This document shows, in pieces, positions 52,378 through 61,131 of a DNA stretch of 64,000 bases. Within the stretch, counting starts at the first letter, position 1, and each line of letters starts with the position of its first letter. The DNA is from Nocardioides sp. BGMRC 2183 (GTDB lineage: Bacteria; Actinomycetota; Actinomycetes; Propionibacteriales; Nocardioidaceae). Location: positions 62,001 through 126,000 of the forward strand of contig VSSA01000011.1 of NCBI GenBank assembly GCA_008123405.1, read 5' to 3'. The position numbers and the translations under genes are program-made. The notes beneath the pieces were generated by a model, which did not search any database, was not told the origin of the DNA, and worked only from the letters and a program-made list of their open reading frames with translations.

Positions 52378-52404
52378 GAATGCTCAGGAAGGGGTTCATC
52401 TCAT

Positions 52405-52890
52405 ATGACTTTCACCGTCGGCGAAACGGTCGTCTATCCCAATCACGGGGCCGCAGTTATCGAGGACATCGAGATGCGGACGATCAAGGGAGAGGAGCGT
52501 CAGTACCTCGTACTCCGCATCGTGGCGCAGCAGGACCTGGTGGTCAGGGTCCCCGCGTGCAATCTCGATCTCGTGGGTGTGCGGGACGTGGTCGACAAGG
52601 ACGGACTGGACCGTGTGTTCAGTGTCCTTCGAGCCGAGCACGTCGAGGAGCCGACCAACTGGTCGCGTCGTTACAAGGCCAACCTGGAGAAGCTGCACAG
52701 CGGCGATGTGATGAAGGTGGCCGAGGTCGTCCGCGACCTGTGGCGCCGGGAGCGTGACCGCGGCCTGTCCGCGGGTGAGAAGCGGATGCTGGCCAAGGCG
52801 CGCCAGATCCTCGTCTCCGAGCTCGCGCTCGCTGAGCACACCAACGAGGACAAGGCGGAGACGATCCTCGACGAGGTACTCGCCTCCTGA
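52405..52890 (+). CDS. carD: RNA polymerase-binding regulator CarD
   Basis: 161 aa. N-terminal RNAP-interacting domain ([21 protein letters not shown]...YLVLRI) and C-terminal helical DNA-binding domain with the conserved Trp ([17 protein letters not shown]). Stabilises open complexes, notably at rRNA promoters; essential in mycobacteria. Full length. Followed by a strong terminator. Confidence 0.97.
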   Translation: MTFTVGETVVYPNHGAAVIEDIEMRTIKGEERQYLVLRIVAQQDLVVRVPACNLDLVGVRDVVDKDGLDRVFSVLRAEHVEEPTNWSRRYKANLEKLHSGDVMKVAEVVRDLWRRERDRGLSAGEKRMLAKARQILVSELALAEHTNEDKAETILDEVLAS

Positions 52891-52897
52891 CGTCTCA

Positions 52898-52930
52898 AGA
52901 GCCCCACGGTCGACCCGGCCGTGGGGCTCT
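52898..52930 (+). terminator. carD terminator
   Basis: AGAGCCCCACGG / CCGTGGGGCTCT perfect 12-bp stem, 9-nt loop, 8 bp after the carD stop. Confidence 0.85.
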
Positions 52931-52945
52931 GTCGCGTCCTGGGCC

Positions 52946-52997
52946 GGGTGCGTCATACGTTGTGGGGGCCATGAGCCACGATTCGTATGACGCAACC
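52946..52997. repeat. GCGTCATAC hairpin repeat, copy 2
   Basis: 14-bp arms with one mismatch (52946-52959, 52984-52997), inner stem GTGG/CCAC, same design as 46678-46731. The repeat contains the ATG and first nine codons of the following gene. Confidence 0.8.
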
Positions 52998-53594
52998 GGC
53001 GGCCTCGCGCCGATCGAGGAGCTCGACCGCGAACCGCTCCGCGCCTCCGGAGTGATCGTCGAGCAGGAGCGCGGGATGTTGCCGTTCGGGCTGATCCACG
53101 GCGAGTCGCTGGTGGCGACGGCGGCCTGGGCGGCCGGCGAGGCCGGCGTCGAGCTGATGGACGCAAGCCTGGGGTGGGACGTGGTGGCTGAGCGCGAGGA
53201 GCCGCTGGTGCTGCACGACCCGCTCTGCCCGATGACCCCGCCGCGCTTCCTGGGCCACTGCGTGCGGGTAGCGGTCGAGACCGGGGAGGTCGTGGTCGGC
53301 GTACGGCCGGTCACCGACACGGTCAAGGAGACCCGTGACGGTGACATCGGCGCGACCCGTGACCGCGACGGGTTGGTCGCACTCTGCTCACCGGTGGTCC
53401 TGCCGGCCGCGACAGTCGCTGCGCTGGTCGACGCCCAACAGGCGGGGGCGATTCCTGCCGACTTCGCCGACCTCGTCGCCGATCTGCGCGCTCGCGGCCT
53501 CCCGATCCGCTTCGAGGAGGCGCCGGCTCAGGCTCGCCGGGTGGCGTCGGAGGAGGACATCGCGGTGCTCGAGGCGCAGACCCGCCCGTCCTGA
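52971..53594 (+). CDS. IspD-fold protein lacking the nucleotide-binding motif (probable pseudoenzyme)
   Basis: 207 aa. The order of IspD landmarks is kept: GMLPFGLIHGESLVATAAWAAGEAGV, PLVLHDPLCPMTPPRFL (IspD: HDAARP.. PP), VVVGVRPVTDTVKETRDGDIGATRDRDGLVAL (IspD PVTDT.K...TLDR). The N-terminal CTP-binding GxGxR..K segment is absent, and the QTPQ motif has become CSPVVLP. So it is probably not a cytidylyltransferase. Its first codons derive from the hairpin repeat; the real start could be a later GTG. Convergent with true ispD, 10 bp apart. Confidence 0.75.
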   Translation: MSHDSYDATGGLAPIEELDREPLRASGVIVEQERGMLPFGLIHGESLVATAAWAAGEAGVELMDASLGWDVVAEREEPLVLHDPLCPMTPPRFLGHCVRVAVETGEVVVGVRPVTDTVKETRDGDIGATRDRDGLVALCSPVVLPAATVAALVDAQQAGAIPADFADLVADLRARGLPIRFEEAPAQARRVASEEDIAVLEAQTRPS

Positions 53595-53604
53595 CCGGGA
53601 ACCT

Positions 53605-54363
53605 CTAGAGATCGGCGGCCAGGGCCTCGGCAGTGGCGAGGTCCTCGGGCCAGGTCACCTTGAGGTTCGCCGACCTGCCGGCGATCGCCCGAATCCGCAG
53701 GTCAGGCGCCCAACGCTCCAGGCACGCCGCGGTGTCGGTCCCCTCGAAGCCGTCCTCGGCCGCCGCCAGGTAGGCGCGGCGCAGCGGCTGGGCACGAAAC
53801 GCCTGCGGTGTCTGTACGCCGGCCAGGCGCATCTCCGCCTCCACCGGAGCCGCGGCGTCGCGGGACGCCAGGCCGGGAAGGTCCACGACCGGGACGGCGC
53901 CGCCGTAGTGGCGGGCGGTCGTGATCGCTTCGCCGAAGAGCGCCGGCGGGGCCAGCGGCCGGGCTCCGTCGTGGATCGCGACGACGTCGATGCGGCCCGC
54001 GTCGATGTCCGAGCCCAGTACGTCGAGGGCCGCCGCCTCGGACGCGTGGCGGCTGGACCCGCCACGCACCAGGGTGACCTCCCGTTCCTCGGCCTCGATC
54101 TCCGACCGGATCGCCGCGGCGACCGCCTGCTGCTCGCCCGGGGCGCAGACCACGACCACGCGGGTGACGCCGTCCACCGCGAGTGCAGTGCGGACGCTCC
54201 ACGCCAGGACCGGTCGCGGACCCAACGGCAGCAGCACCTTGTTCCTGTCCGCGCCCACCCGGGTGCCGCTCCCGGCGCCGAGCACCACGATCGCAGCGCC
54301 GGCGGCCGGGGGGGTCGGGGAAGCCGGGAGAGCAGGGGCAGACGGTGCGGGCTGATCGGTCAT
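53605..54363 (-). CDS. ispD: 2-C-methyl-D-erythritol 4-phosphate cytidylyltransferase
   Basis: 252 aa; third step of the MEP isoprenoid pathway. [23 protein letters not shown] (CTP site), [24 protein letters not shown] and VQTPQAF are intact. About 20 residues of Pro/Ala-rich tail precede the domain. The usual PVTDT motif is [10 protein letters not shown] here. ispF lies nearby on the same strand, separated by three unrelated genes. Confidence 0.93.
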   Translation of the reverse strand: MTDQPAPSAPALPASPTPPAAGAAIVVLGAGSGTRVGADRNKVLLPLGPRPVLAWSVRTALAVDGVTRVVVVCAPGEQQAVAAAIRSEIEAEEREVTLVRGGSSRHASEAAALDVLGSDIDAGRIDVVAIHDGARPLAPPALFGEAITTARHYGGAVPVVDLPGLASRDAAAPVEAEMRLAGVQTPQAFRAQPLRRAYLAAAEDGFEGTDTAACLERWAPDLRIRAIAGRSANLKVTWPEDLATAEALAADL

Positions 54364-54417
54364 CGCCAGGCAACATTAGTGGCACGTCCGACTCGATCCG
54401 GTGGCGCGCGACGGGAG

Positions 54418-54448
54418 TTGACTTCAGGTCGACCTGAAGCGACATGGT
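54418..54448 (+). promoter_or_regulatory. MerR-type promoter of the methyltransferase
   Basis: TTGACT (-35, 54418-54423) overlaps a perfect 18-bp palindrome CTTCAGGTCGACCTGAAG (54422-54439), followed by CATGGT (54443-54448) at 19-bp spacing. An over-long spacer filled by a palindrome is the signature of MerR-family activated promoters; the palindrome resembles SoxR-type sites in size. No merR gene is nearby. Confidence 0.65.
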
Positions 54449-54476
54449 CGGTGCTCACCATCGACGAGGAGACCCG

Positions 54477-55334
54477 ATGCCGCACCATGATCACCCCAGA
54501 CGCGATCACCACAGCCACGACCACCACGGCCACGGCCACGAATCTGCCTTCGAGGGCCCCGAGGAGGTCGCCCGGGTCGTGGCCGACGGGGAGATCGCCA
54601 TCGGCTATGTGGGTGAGGTGGTCGGGCTTCTGGACCACCCGGTCGACAGCGTCGTGGACATCGGCTCCGGGCCTGGCGTCGCCACGCTCGAGCTGGCCCG
54701 CCTGCTGCCCGAGGCGAGGGTGGTGGCGCTGGACTCCTCCGCGTCGATGATCGAGGCATTGCGGGAGCGGGCCACGGCTGCAGGGCTCACCGACCGGGTC
54801 CAGGGACGCCAGGTCGAGATCCCCGAGGGGCTCGAGGGCCGCGCCGACGTCGACCTGGTCTGGGCCTCGATGTCGCTGCACCACGTGGCCGACGAGGTGG
54901 CTGCGCTCCGGGCGGTCCGGGAGACCCTCAGCGAGCGCGGCACGGTCGCCATCGTGGAGTTCGGCGACCAGCGCGAGCTGCTGCCTCCGGGCAACGACGC
55001 CTTGGGCGACCGGGTCGAGAACGCCTACCGGCGCTACTTCGACGAGCAGTCCCAGCACTGGCACGGTGACACCCCGTCGGACGAACTCGCCGCGATGGTT
55101 GGTCGGGCCGGTCTGCGGGTGCTCAGCGACCACGTCTCGGTGATCACCCACCAGCCGCCGCTCGACGAGGCGCAGCGTCGCTACGTCACCGGATCGCTGA
55201 TGCGGGCCCGCAAGCAGCTCGAGGGACTGCTCACCGCTGCCGACCTCGACGCCCTCGAGCGGATCGCTCGCGACCCGGAGCGGGCCGATGGTCCGTTGCT
55301 GGTCTCCCGGCGGATCCTGCTGGCGGGTCGCTGA
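54477..55334 (+). CDS. SAM-dependent methyltransferase with His-rich N-terminus
   Basis: 285 aa. The N-terminal tail MPHHDHPRRDHHSHDHHGHGHE has 11 His in 22 residues, a likely metal-binding segment. Class I methyltransferase core: VVDIGSGPGVATLELA (SAM), VALDSSASMIEAL, VWASMSLHHVADEVAALRAVRETL. Substrate unknown. The promoter looks MerR-controlled, fitting a metal or redox response. ATG with GAGGAG upstream. Confidence 0.88.
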   Translation: MPHHDHPRRDHHSHDHHGHGHESAFEGPEEVARVVADGEIAIGYVGEVVGLLDHPVDSVVDIGSGPGVATLELARLLPEARVVALDSSASMIEALRERATAAGLTDRVQGRQVEIPEGLEGRADVDLVWASMSLHHVADEVAALRAVRETLSERGTVAIVEFGDQRELLPPGNDALGDRVENAYRRYFDEQSQHWHGDTPSDELAAMVGRAGLRVLSDHVSVITHQPPLDEAQRRYVTGSLMRARKQLEGLLTAADLDALERIARDPERADGPLLVSRRILLAGR

Positions 55335-55413
55335 CCCGGCACGGCAGGGAGGCGGCGAGGGAGCGTTTTCACGGGCGTTACACAGCGACACCTCGCCGAG
55401 AACAGGGCCGCCC

Positions 55414-55419
55414 TACGTT
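55414..55419 (+). promoter_or_regulatory. -10 box for leaderless nirD
   Basis: TACGTT, 6 nt before the ATG; no Shine-Dalgarno. Confidence 0.6.
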
Positions 55420-55425
55420 CGGCCC

Positions 55426-55800
55426 ATGACGTCTCGGACCGCACCCACGGAGGAGTGGCATCCGGTGTGCCCGATCATCGAGCTCGAAGTGGAGCGCGGC
55501 GTCACGGCGCTGGTGCACGGGCAGGCGGTCGCGATCTTCCGGATGGACGAGGCGACGGTCTACGCACTCGGCAACCACGACCCGTTCGCCCGCAGCTCCG
55601 CCCAGGCCGGCGGCATCGCCAAGGGCATCGTGGGTCGCCGCGGCGAGGTCCCGTTCGTCGCCTCGCCGGCGCACCGGCATGCGTTCGACCTGCGCACCGG
55701 CCGCTGTCTCGACGACGGGCACGTCGCCGTACCGGCCTATCAGGTCAAGGTGGTCGACGGCGTGGTGCTGATCGGTCACCGCAAGGGTGAGGTGGCCTGA
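55426..55800 (+). CDS. nirD: Nitrite reductase small subunit NirD
   Basis: 124 aa, Rieske-like fold without Fe-S ligands: LGNHDPFARSS...GIAKGIVGRRGEVPFVASPAHRHAFDLRTGRCLDD, which is the NirD pattern. NirD normally pairs with NirB for NADH-dependent nitrite reduction; nirB is not in the window, so either it lies elsewhere or this is an orphan. Convergent with the hydrolase, 19 bp apart. Confidence 0.9.
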   Translation: MTSRTAPTEEWHPVCPIIELEVERGVTALVHGQAVAIFRMDEATVYALGNHDPFARSSAQAGGIAKGIVGRRGEVPFVASPAHRHAFDLRTGRCLDDGHVAVPAYQVKVVDGVVLIGHRKGEVA

Positions 55801-55819
55801 CTCCGCGGCCGCGGCGCCG

Positions 55820-56827
55820 TCAGCGAGCGCCCAGCGCCCCGTCGTCCAGCGCCCCGTCGATCAGCGCGCACAGCTCCCGCGTGACCAGGGCCGGTCGCTC
55901 CAGCGGGAGCATGTGCCCGGCCTGCGGGGCGATCAGGATCCGGGCGCCGCGGATGCCGGTGGCGATCCGGCGGGCGTGCTCGGGCGGGGTGAGCAGGTCG
56001 CGTGTGCCGACCAGCACCGTCGTCGGCACGTCGTCGAACGCGGGCAGCTGGTCGGTGCGGGCATGCACCATGAACTCGCGGTAGAAGCCCGACATCGTCG
56101 CCGGCGGACAGTTGATCAGCTGGTCGACCAGGAGCCCGATGTCGCGCGGCCGTTGTGGCTCCCCGAAGACGAACCGCTCGACGATCTTCCGCTCCGTCAC
56201 CGGTGCCGTACGACGCCGACGACGGCTCAGCAGACGAGCCCGAGCCGAGAGGGCCAGCGGGATCCGGGAACGGGTCACCGCAGCCGTCGCCGCGGGCAGC
56301 CCGAGCGTGACCCGGTCCAGCCCGCCGGCGGAGGTGGAGACGAAGAGAAGGCCGCGCAGACGCCCCACCAGGTCGGGACGCTCGGCGGGCAGCGCGGTCA
56401 TCGTCATCCCGCCGATCGAGTGACCGGCGATGAGCAGCGGGCCTTCGGGCGCGAAGGCATCGACGACCCGCCCCAGGTCGCGGGCGAGTTGCGCGATCGT
56501 GCAGTCCCGCTCCGGCGAGGGGTCGGAGTGGCCGTGCCCGCGGTGGTCCCAGGTGATCACCCGGACGTCGTGCCCGTAGCGCACCAGCAGATCGTGCACC
56601 TGGTACTGCCAGTCGTGCTCGTCGGCCGCCCAGCAGTGCGCCAGCAACACCGTCAGCGGCGCGTCCTCGCGGCCGCGGACGGTCACGTTGAGCCGCAGAC
56701 CGTCCTCGGTCCGCACCTCGCTGCGTCCCGGGCCGGGCGAGGCGGGCGGCGGTGCCGGTGCCTCGGCGGGTGCCGCGGTCGATGCGTCGTCGGTGCGGGG
56801 AGCAGCGAAGGTGGTGGGAGCGGTCAT
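55820..56827 (-). CDS. Alpha/beta hydrolase
   Basis: 335 aa. Oxyanion-hole region [25 protein letters not shown], nucleophile elbow GHSIGGMTM (Ser), [13 protein letters not shown] (Asp) and [12 protein letters not shown] (His): a complete triad. An Ala/Pro-rich N-terminal tail of about 35 aa precedes the fold. Substrate unknown. Its start overlaps the ispF stop (ATGA), so it is coupled to ispF. Confidence 0.9.
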   Translation of the reverse strand: MTAPTTFAAPRTDDASTAAPAEAPAPPPASPGPGRSEVRTEDGLRLNVTVRGREDAPLTVLLAHCWAADEHDWQYQVHDLLVRYGHDVRVITWDHRGHGHSDPSPERDCTIAQLARDLGRVVDAFAPEGPLLIAGHSIGGMTMTALPAERPDLVGRLRGLLFVSTSAGGLDRVTLGLPAATAAVTRSRIPLALSARARLLSRRRRRTAPVTERKIVERFVFGEPQRPRDIGLLVDQLINCPPATMSGFYREFMVHARTDQLPAFDDVPTTVLVGTRDLLTPPEHARRIATGIRGARILIAPQAGHMLPLERPALVTRELCALIDGALDDGALGAR

Positions 56828-57372
56828 GCCGAGAGGTCCTCCTGAGTGGTCGACGCGGATACGCCAGCGGTGGAGTAGACCAGTGCGGTCGCGATCGCGG
56901 CAACCCCCTCGCCGCGGCCGGTGAGCCCCAGCCCGTCGGTCGTCGTGGCCGAGATCGAGACCGGCGCGCCGGCCACCGCGGAGAGCGCGGCCTCGGCCTC
57001 GGCTCGGCGGGGGCCGAGCCGCGGACGGTTGCCGATCACCTGGATCGCCACGTTGCCGACCGCGAAATCGGCCGCGCGCACCCGTCGTACCGTCTCGGCG
57101 AGGAGGGTCGCGCCCGAGGCGCCGGCCCACTGCGGCTCGGCGGTCCCGAAGTTGCTGCCGAGATCACCCAGGCCGGTGGCGGAGAGCAGCGCGTCGCAGG
57201 CGGCGTGGGCGGCCACATCCGCGTCGGAGTGGCCCTCGAGCCGGACCTCCTCGTCGGGCCAGGTGAGACCGCCCAGTGCGAGCGGAGGATCGCCCGCCGA
57301 GCGGGGCACCAGACGGTGCACGTCGGTGCCGTGACCGACGCGGAAGGGGAAGGGCTGGTCACTGGTGATCAC
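56824..57372 (-). CDS. ispF: 2-C-methyl-D-erythritol 2,4-cyclodiphosphate synthase
   Basis: 182 aa; fifth step of the MEP pathway. [11 protein letters not shown] (metal Asp/His), [30 protein letters not shown] and [19 protein letters not shown] are intact. Slightly longer than usual at both ends. GTG start preceded by GGGGA. Confidence 0.95.
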   Translation of the reverse strand: MITSDQPFPFRVGHGTDVHRLVPRSAGDPPLALGGLTWPDEEVRLEGHSDADVAAHAACDALLSATGLGDLGSNFGTAEPQWAGASGATLLAETVRRVRAADFAVGNVAIQVIGNRPRLGPRRAEAEAALSAVAGAPVSISATTTDGLGLTGRGEGVAAIATALVYSTAGVSASTTQEDLSA

Positions 57373-57405
57373 TCCCCGATCATGCCGTGCGTCAGAATGG
57401 GAAGG

Positions 57406-58953
57406 GTGAGGACGTCGCGTGGATGGTGGGTGCTGGCCGGGATCGTGGTCGGAGCACTCGGTCTGGCGATCAGCGACCTGACCGCGGGGCTGCTCCACAT
57501 CCGCGAGTCCCCGGTGGTCGCCGTGGCCGAAGGGGTCACGGCGCTGACGCCGGGCGCGGTGGCCGAGTGGGCGATCCAGACGCTCGGCGACGACGACAAG
57601 CTCGCCCTCGTCGCGGGCATCCTGGTGATCCTCGCGATCGTCTTCGGCGGCATCGGTGCGTTGGCCCGGCGCCAGTGGTGGTGGGCCGGCATCGGGTACG
57701 GCGCGCTCGCCGCGATCGGGATCGTCGCCGTGGTCACCAAGCCGGCGGCGACCGCGACTGATCTCGTCCCGGTGTTGGTCGGCCTCGTGGTCTGGTGGGT
57801 GGCGTTCGCGTTGTGCGCGATGTGGCTGCGCCGGTGGGAGCTGGTGCGTGCCTCCGACGACCCCGCGCACGACCCGACCCACACGCGGCGCGGATTCTTC
57901 CTGCTGACCGGTTCGATGGCCGGCGTCGCCGTCGCCGCGGGTGCGTTGGGTCGCGTCGCCGGCGCGGGTCGACGACGCGCCGAGGAGAGTCGCCGGCTGC
58001 TCCGGCTGGAGCAGGTCACCAAGCCGGTGCCGCCGGTCGACGTACGGGTGGACGTGGAGGGGATGCCGCCCTGGCAGACGCCGGCCGAGGACTTCTACTT
58101 GATCGACACCGCGTTCATCAAGCCGACCATCGACCCCGCCGATTGGGAGATCCGGATCCACGGGCGGGTCAAGAACGAGCTGCGCCTCACCTACGACGAC
58201 CTGGTCGCCCGCGAGCTGACCGAGGACTGGATCACCCTCAACTGTGTCTCCAACGAGGTCGGCGGCGACCTGATCGGCAACGCCTGGTGGAGCGGGGTCC
58301 GGCTCGCCGGCCTGCTCGGCGAGGCAGGCCCGATCGAGGGCTCCGACGCCGTGCTGCAGACCTCTGAGGACGGCTGGACCTGCGCCACCCCGCTGGCGGC
58401 GATGACCGACGAGCGCAACGCGATGCTCGCGGTCGCGATGAACGGTGAACCGTTGCCCATCGAGCACGGGTTCCCGGTGCGCACCATCGTGCCCGGCCTC
58501 TACGGCTATGTCTCGGCCTGCAAGTGGGTGGTGGACCTCGAGGTCACCAGCTTCGACGAGGTCGAGGCCTACTGGACCGAGAAGGGCTGGGCCGAGCAGG
58601 GCCCGGTCAAGATCGCCTCCCGGATCGACGTACCGCTGGCGGACGCGACGCTCGAGGCGGGGACCGTGGTGTTCGCCGGGACCGCCTGGTATCAGCACAC
58701 CGGGATCGAGGGCGTCGAGATCGCCGTCGACGGCGGTCCGTGGACGCCGGCCACGCTGGCCAGCGTCCCCAGCGTCAACACCTGGGTGCAGTGGCGGGCC
58801 GAGGTCGAGGTAGCCGATGCCGGCGAGCACACCGTCCGGGTGCGGGCGATCGCCACCGGCGGCGAGGCGCAGACCGGCGTGGTCGCCGACGTGCTGCCCG
58901 ACGGCGCCACCGGGTGGGACGAGGTCCGCTTCACTGTCGGCGACGCGTCATGA
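57406..58953 (+). CDS. Molybdopterin (sulfite oxidase-type) protein with membrane domain
   Basis: 515 aa. Residues 8-140 carry four TM helices; a fifth ([22 protein letters not shown], 161-182) has a Tat-like RRxFFLL start. Residues 210-420 are a sulfite-oxidase Moco domain with ligand Cys280 ([21 protein letters not shown]) and [14 protein letters not shown]; then a Mo-co dimerisation domain ([25 protein letters not shown]). It probably reduces or oxidises a substrate outside the membrane. Start options are 57382, 57397 and 57406; the last has CAGAAT 7 nt upstream. Confidence 0.9.
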   Translation: MRTSRGWWVLAGIVVGALGLAISDLTAGLLHIRESPVVAVAEGVTALTPGAVAEWAIQTLGDDDKLALVAGILVILAIVFGGIGALARRQWWWAGIGYGALAAIGIVAVVTKPAATATDLVPVLVGLVVWWVAFALCAMWLRRWELVRASDDPAHDPTHTRRGFFLLTGSMAGVAVAAGALGRVAGAGRRRAEESRRLLRLEQVTKPVPPVDVRVDVEGMPPWQTPAEDFYLIDTAFIKPTIDPADWEIRIHGRVKNELRLTYDDLVARELTEDWITLNCVSNEVGGDLIGNAWWSGVRLAGLLGEAGPIEGSDAVLQTSEDGWTCATPLAAMTDERNAMLAVAMNGEPLPIEHGFPVRTIVPGLYGYVSACKWVVDLEVTSFDEVEAYWTEKGWAEQGPVKIASRIDVPLADATLEAGTVVFAGTAWYQHTGIEGVEIAVDGGPWTPATLASVPSVNTWVQWRAEVEVADAGEHTVRVRAIATGGEAQTGVVADVLPDGATGWDEVRFTVGDAS

Positions 58954-58960
58954 TGACGCG

Positions 58961-59728
58961 GTGACCGACTCCGCCGCCGCTCCCGACAGCCTCTCCCGCG
59001 ACTTCGCCGACCTGCCTGGAGGCGCCTTGGTGGTCGGCGGCTCGGGCGGGTTGGGACGTCCGATCGCGCGGCTGCTGCTGGCGCGGGGCGCCGCGGTCGC
59101 CGTCACCCACCGCAGCCGGCCCAGCGACATCGGCCGGGCGTCGTACGAGCTGGACCTGACGGACCTCGCCGCCGTCCCCGGCGTGGTCGACGCCGCGGCC
59201 GCGGAGCTCGGCGGCCTGCACACCGTCGTGTACGCCGCCGGCCCGCACGTCCCGATGGTCCACCTCTCCCGCGTGGAACCGGCCGACATGGCGGCCCAGT
59301 TGGCTGCCGACGCCCAGGGCTTCTTCGCGCTCGCGCACGCCGCAGTGCCGCACCTGCGCGACGCTCGCGGCTCGCTGGTCGCGGTGACCACCGCCGCCAC
59401 CGCCCGGTACCCGGTCCGTGACGGCCTCTCCGCGGCCCCGAAGGCAGCGGTCGAGGCGATGGTGCGGGGTCTCGCCGCCGAGGAGGGGCGCTTCGGCGTC
59501 CGGGTCAACGCGGTCGGCCCCGGGATGCTCACCGACGGCATGGCCGAGCGACTGATCGCCAGCGGTGACCTGGACGAGCGGGCGTTGGAGGTCACCCGCC
59601 ACAACATCCCGCTGCGCACCTTCGGCACCGCCACCGACATCGCCGAGGCGGTCTGCTTCCTGGCCAGTCCCCGCGCCGGCTTCATCTCCGGCCAGAAGCT
59701 CGACGTCGACGGCGGCTACACGGTCTGA
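58961..59728 (+). CDS. Short-chain dehydrogenase/reductase
   Basis: 255 aa: VVGGSGGLGRPIARLL (cofactor loop), YAAG, VRVNAVGPGMLTDGMAERL, SGQKLDVDGGYTV. The usual Ser is Thr-rich (VAVTTAATAR) and YxxxK appears as LSAAPKAA, so the catalytic Tyr seems replaced by Ser; activity is uncertain. GTG start, 7 bp after the molybdopterin gene; CATGAT 6 nt upstream. Confidence 0.88.
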   Translation: MTDSAAAPDSLSRDFADLPGGALVVGGSGGLGRPIARLLLARGAAVAVTHRSRPSDIGRASYELDLTDLAAVPGVVDAAAAELGGLHTVVYAAGPHVPMVHLSRVEPADMAAQLAADAQGFFALAHAAVPHLRDARGSLVAVTTAATARYPVRDGLSAAPKAAVEAMVRGLAAEEGRFGVRVNAVGPGMLTDGMAERLIASGDLDERALEVTRHNIPLRTFGTATDIAEAVCFLASPRAGFISGQKLDVDGGYTV

Positions 59729-59743
59729 CGCCGACCCGCCAGG

Positions 59744-61024
59744 TCACCAGGGGCCGACACGCTTCGGCAGCGGGTGGGCGGCGTCGTGGATCACATAGGT
59801 CAGACCGCCGGAGGCCTCCAGCCAGATCTTCTCCAGCTGGTCCCGGCGGTAGGTACGCCGTACACCCTTGTTCTTCGCCGCGGCCGGGTCGTTGACGACC
59901 ACGTTCCCGGCCTTGTTGAAGCCGCGGATCACCAGCAGGTGGCCGTTGGACGAGGAGATCGGGGCGCCGTCGAGCTGTCCGCGGTCGAACGCGATCGAGA
60001 CCACCAGCGGGATGCCGGCCCCGATGAACCGCTCGGCGTCACGCAGCGAACGCAGCCGGGTCACGAAGGCCTTGCCGGCCCGTGGGGCGGCGTACGCGGT
60101 GTTGAACGGCCAGTTGCCGGTGCCGTCGTAGGCGTGGTCGTAGGTCATCCGGGCGGCGTGGTCGACCCACGGGTTGGTGTGGCCCTTCGGCACCCAGCGG
60201 TAGGCGCGCGGCTTCGGCAGCGACTTGTAGTAGCCGAGCACCATCGAGGTCGAGGTCGGCGAGCACCAGGCCTCCCCGCCGTTGCCCCAGGCGGGGTAGT
60301 GGCCGCGGTGGATCATCTGCGAGTAGCGGGGGACGCCCAGCACGGTGCCGGCGGCCGATCCGGGCCGCGAGGTGGCGCCGGCGGTCGCGGGGAGCCGGGA
60401 GGTCATCGCGGTGACCAGGTCGATGGAGGGGCTCACGCTGGTGCCGGACCGACGCAGCAGCGCCACCCGCACCTGGTACGACGCCAACCCGCCGGTCCGC
60501 CAGGTGTCCACGTTGACGCTGGTGCCGTCATCGTCCTGCCCCGACACGCTGCTGCGGCGCAGGTGCCGGTCACCGGAGGCCCAGCGACCCAGGGTGTCCC
60601 AGTTGGTCCGCGACCCGCCCGCGGTCCGGCCACGCACCTGGACCTCGATCCAGGAGTTGCCCGGCGTGCGGGCGGACCAGGAGGCGATCAGCTCGGTGAA
60701 GGAGAAGCCCGGCGAGCGCCAGGGGGAGGTCCAATGGGCGACGTCGTACGGTGCGCCGGCGTGGCGGCGGGTCCGCACCCGCTGGTCGAAGACGACCCGG
60801 CCCTGGTCCAGCCGGGTGCCGGTGAGCTTGCCGCGGCGCAGCCGTTTGGTGCTGTCCCAGCGGGTCAGGTCGATCTTGCGTGCCGGTGCTGCCGCGGTGG
60901 TCGCGCGATCCTCGGCTCCGTCGGGGGTGGCCGAGGCAGGTGGAGTTGCGCCGAGCAGACCGAGGGTGAGGGTGGCGGCGAGCCCTGCGGCGAGGGTCAT
61001 GGCGAGCGGGGGAAGTCGTCGCAT
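59744..61024 (-). CDS. Secreted C39-like cysteine peptidase
   Basis: 426 aa. Sec signal peptide (LAMTLAAGLAATLTLGLLGATPPASA), a beta-rich N-terminal domain, then a papain-like C39 domain with Cys254 (EAWCSPTSTSMVLGYY), His362 (SNGHLLVIRGF) and Asp379 (VVVNDPA). Extracellular peptidase or peptidase-like. The ATG at 61024 is preferred over GTG 61033 because TACCGT lies 7 nt before it. Confidence 0.9.
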   Translation of the reverse strand: MRRLPPLAMTLAAGLAATLTLGLLGATPPASATPDGAEDRATTAAAPARKIDLTRWDSTKRLRRGKLTGTRLDQGRVVFDQRVRTRRHAGAPYDVAHWTSPWRSPGFSFTELIASWSARTPGNSWIEVQVRGRTAGGSRTNWDTLGRWASGDRHLRRSSVSGQDDDGTSVNVDTWRTGGLASYQVRVALLRRSGTSVSPSIDLVTAMTSRLPATAGATSRPGSAAGTVLGVPRYSQMIHRGHYPAWGNGGEAWCSPTSTSMVLGYYKSLPKPRAYRWVPKGHTNPWVDHAARMTYDHAYDGTGNWPFNTAYAAPRAGKAFVTRLRSLRDAERFIGAGIPLVVSIAFDRGQLDGAPISSSNGHLLVIRGFNKAGNVVVNDPAAAKNKGVRRTYRRDQLEKIWLEASGGLTYVIHDAAHPLPKRVGPW

Positions 61025-61031
61025 GTCCGCC

Positions 61032-61037
61032 ACGGTA
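61032..61037 (-). promoter_or_regulatory. -10 box for leaderless C39 peptidase
   Basis: TACCGT, 7 nt before the ATG at 61024. Confidence 0.6.
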
Positions 61038-61038
61038 A

Positions 61039-61065
61039 GTCACATCCGTCACTTTCGTCACTCCT
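61039..61065. promoter_or_regulatory. Triple GTCAC direct repeat upstream of C39 peptidase
   Basis: GTCACATCC, GTCACTTTC, GTCACTCCT: three contiguous 9-bp units immediately upstream of the -10. Spacing of about one helical turn suggests a cooperative regulator site. No cognate regulator is assigned. Confidence 0.45.
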
Positions 61066-61119
61066 GCCGCAACCCGCGGAGTTCCCGGCGAGGATGTGAG
61101 GTCAGCCCGGCCCGGTCCC

Positions 61120-61125
61120 TAGACT
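61120..61125 (+). promoter_or_regulatory. -10 box for leaderless cysS
   Basis: TAGACT, 6 nt before the GTG. Confidence 0.65.
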
Positions 61126-61131
61126 TGCCGC

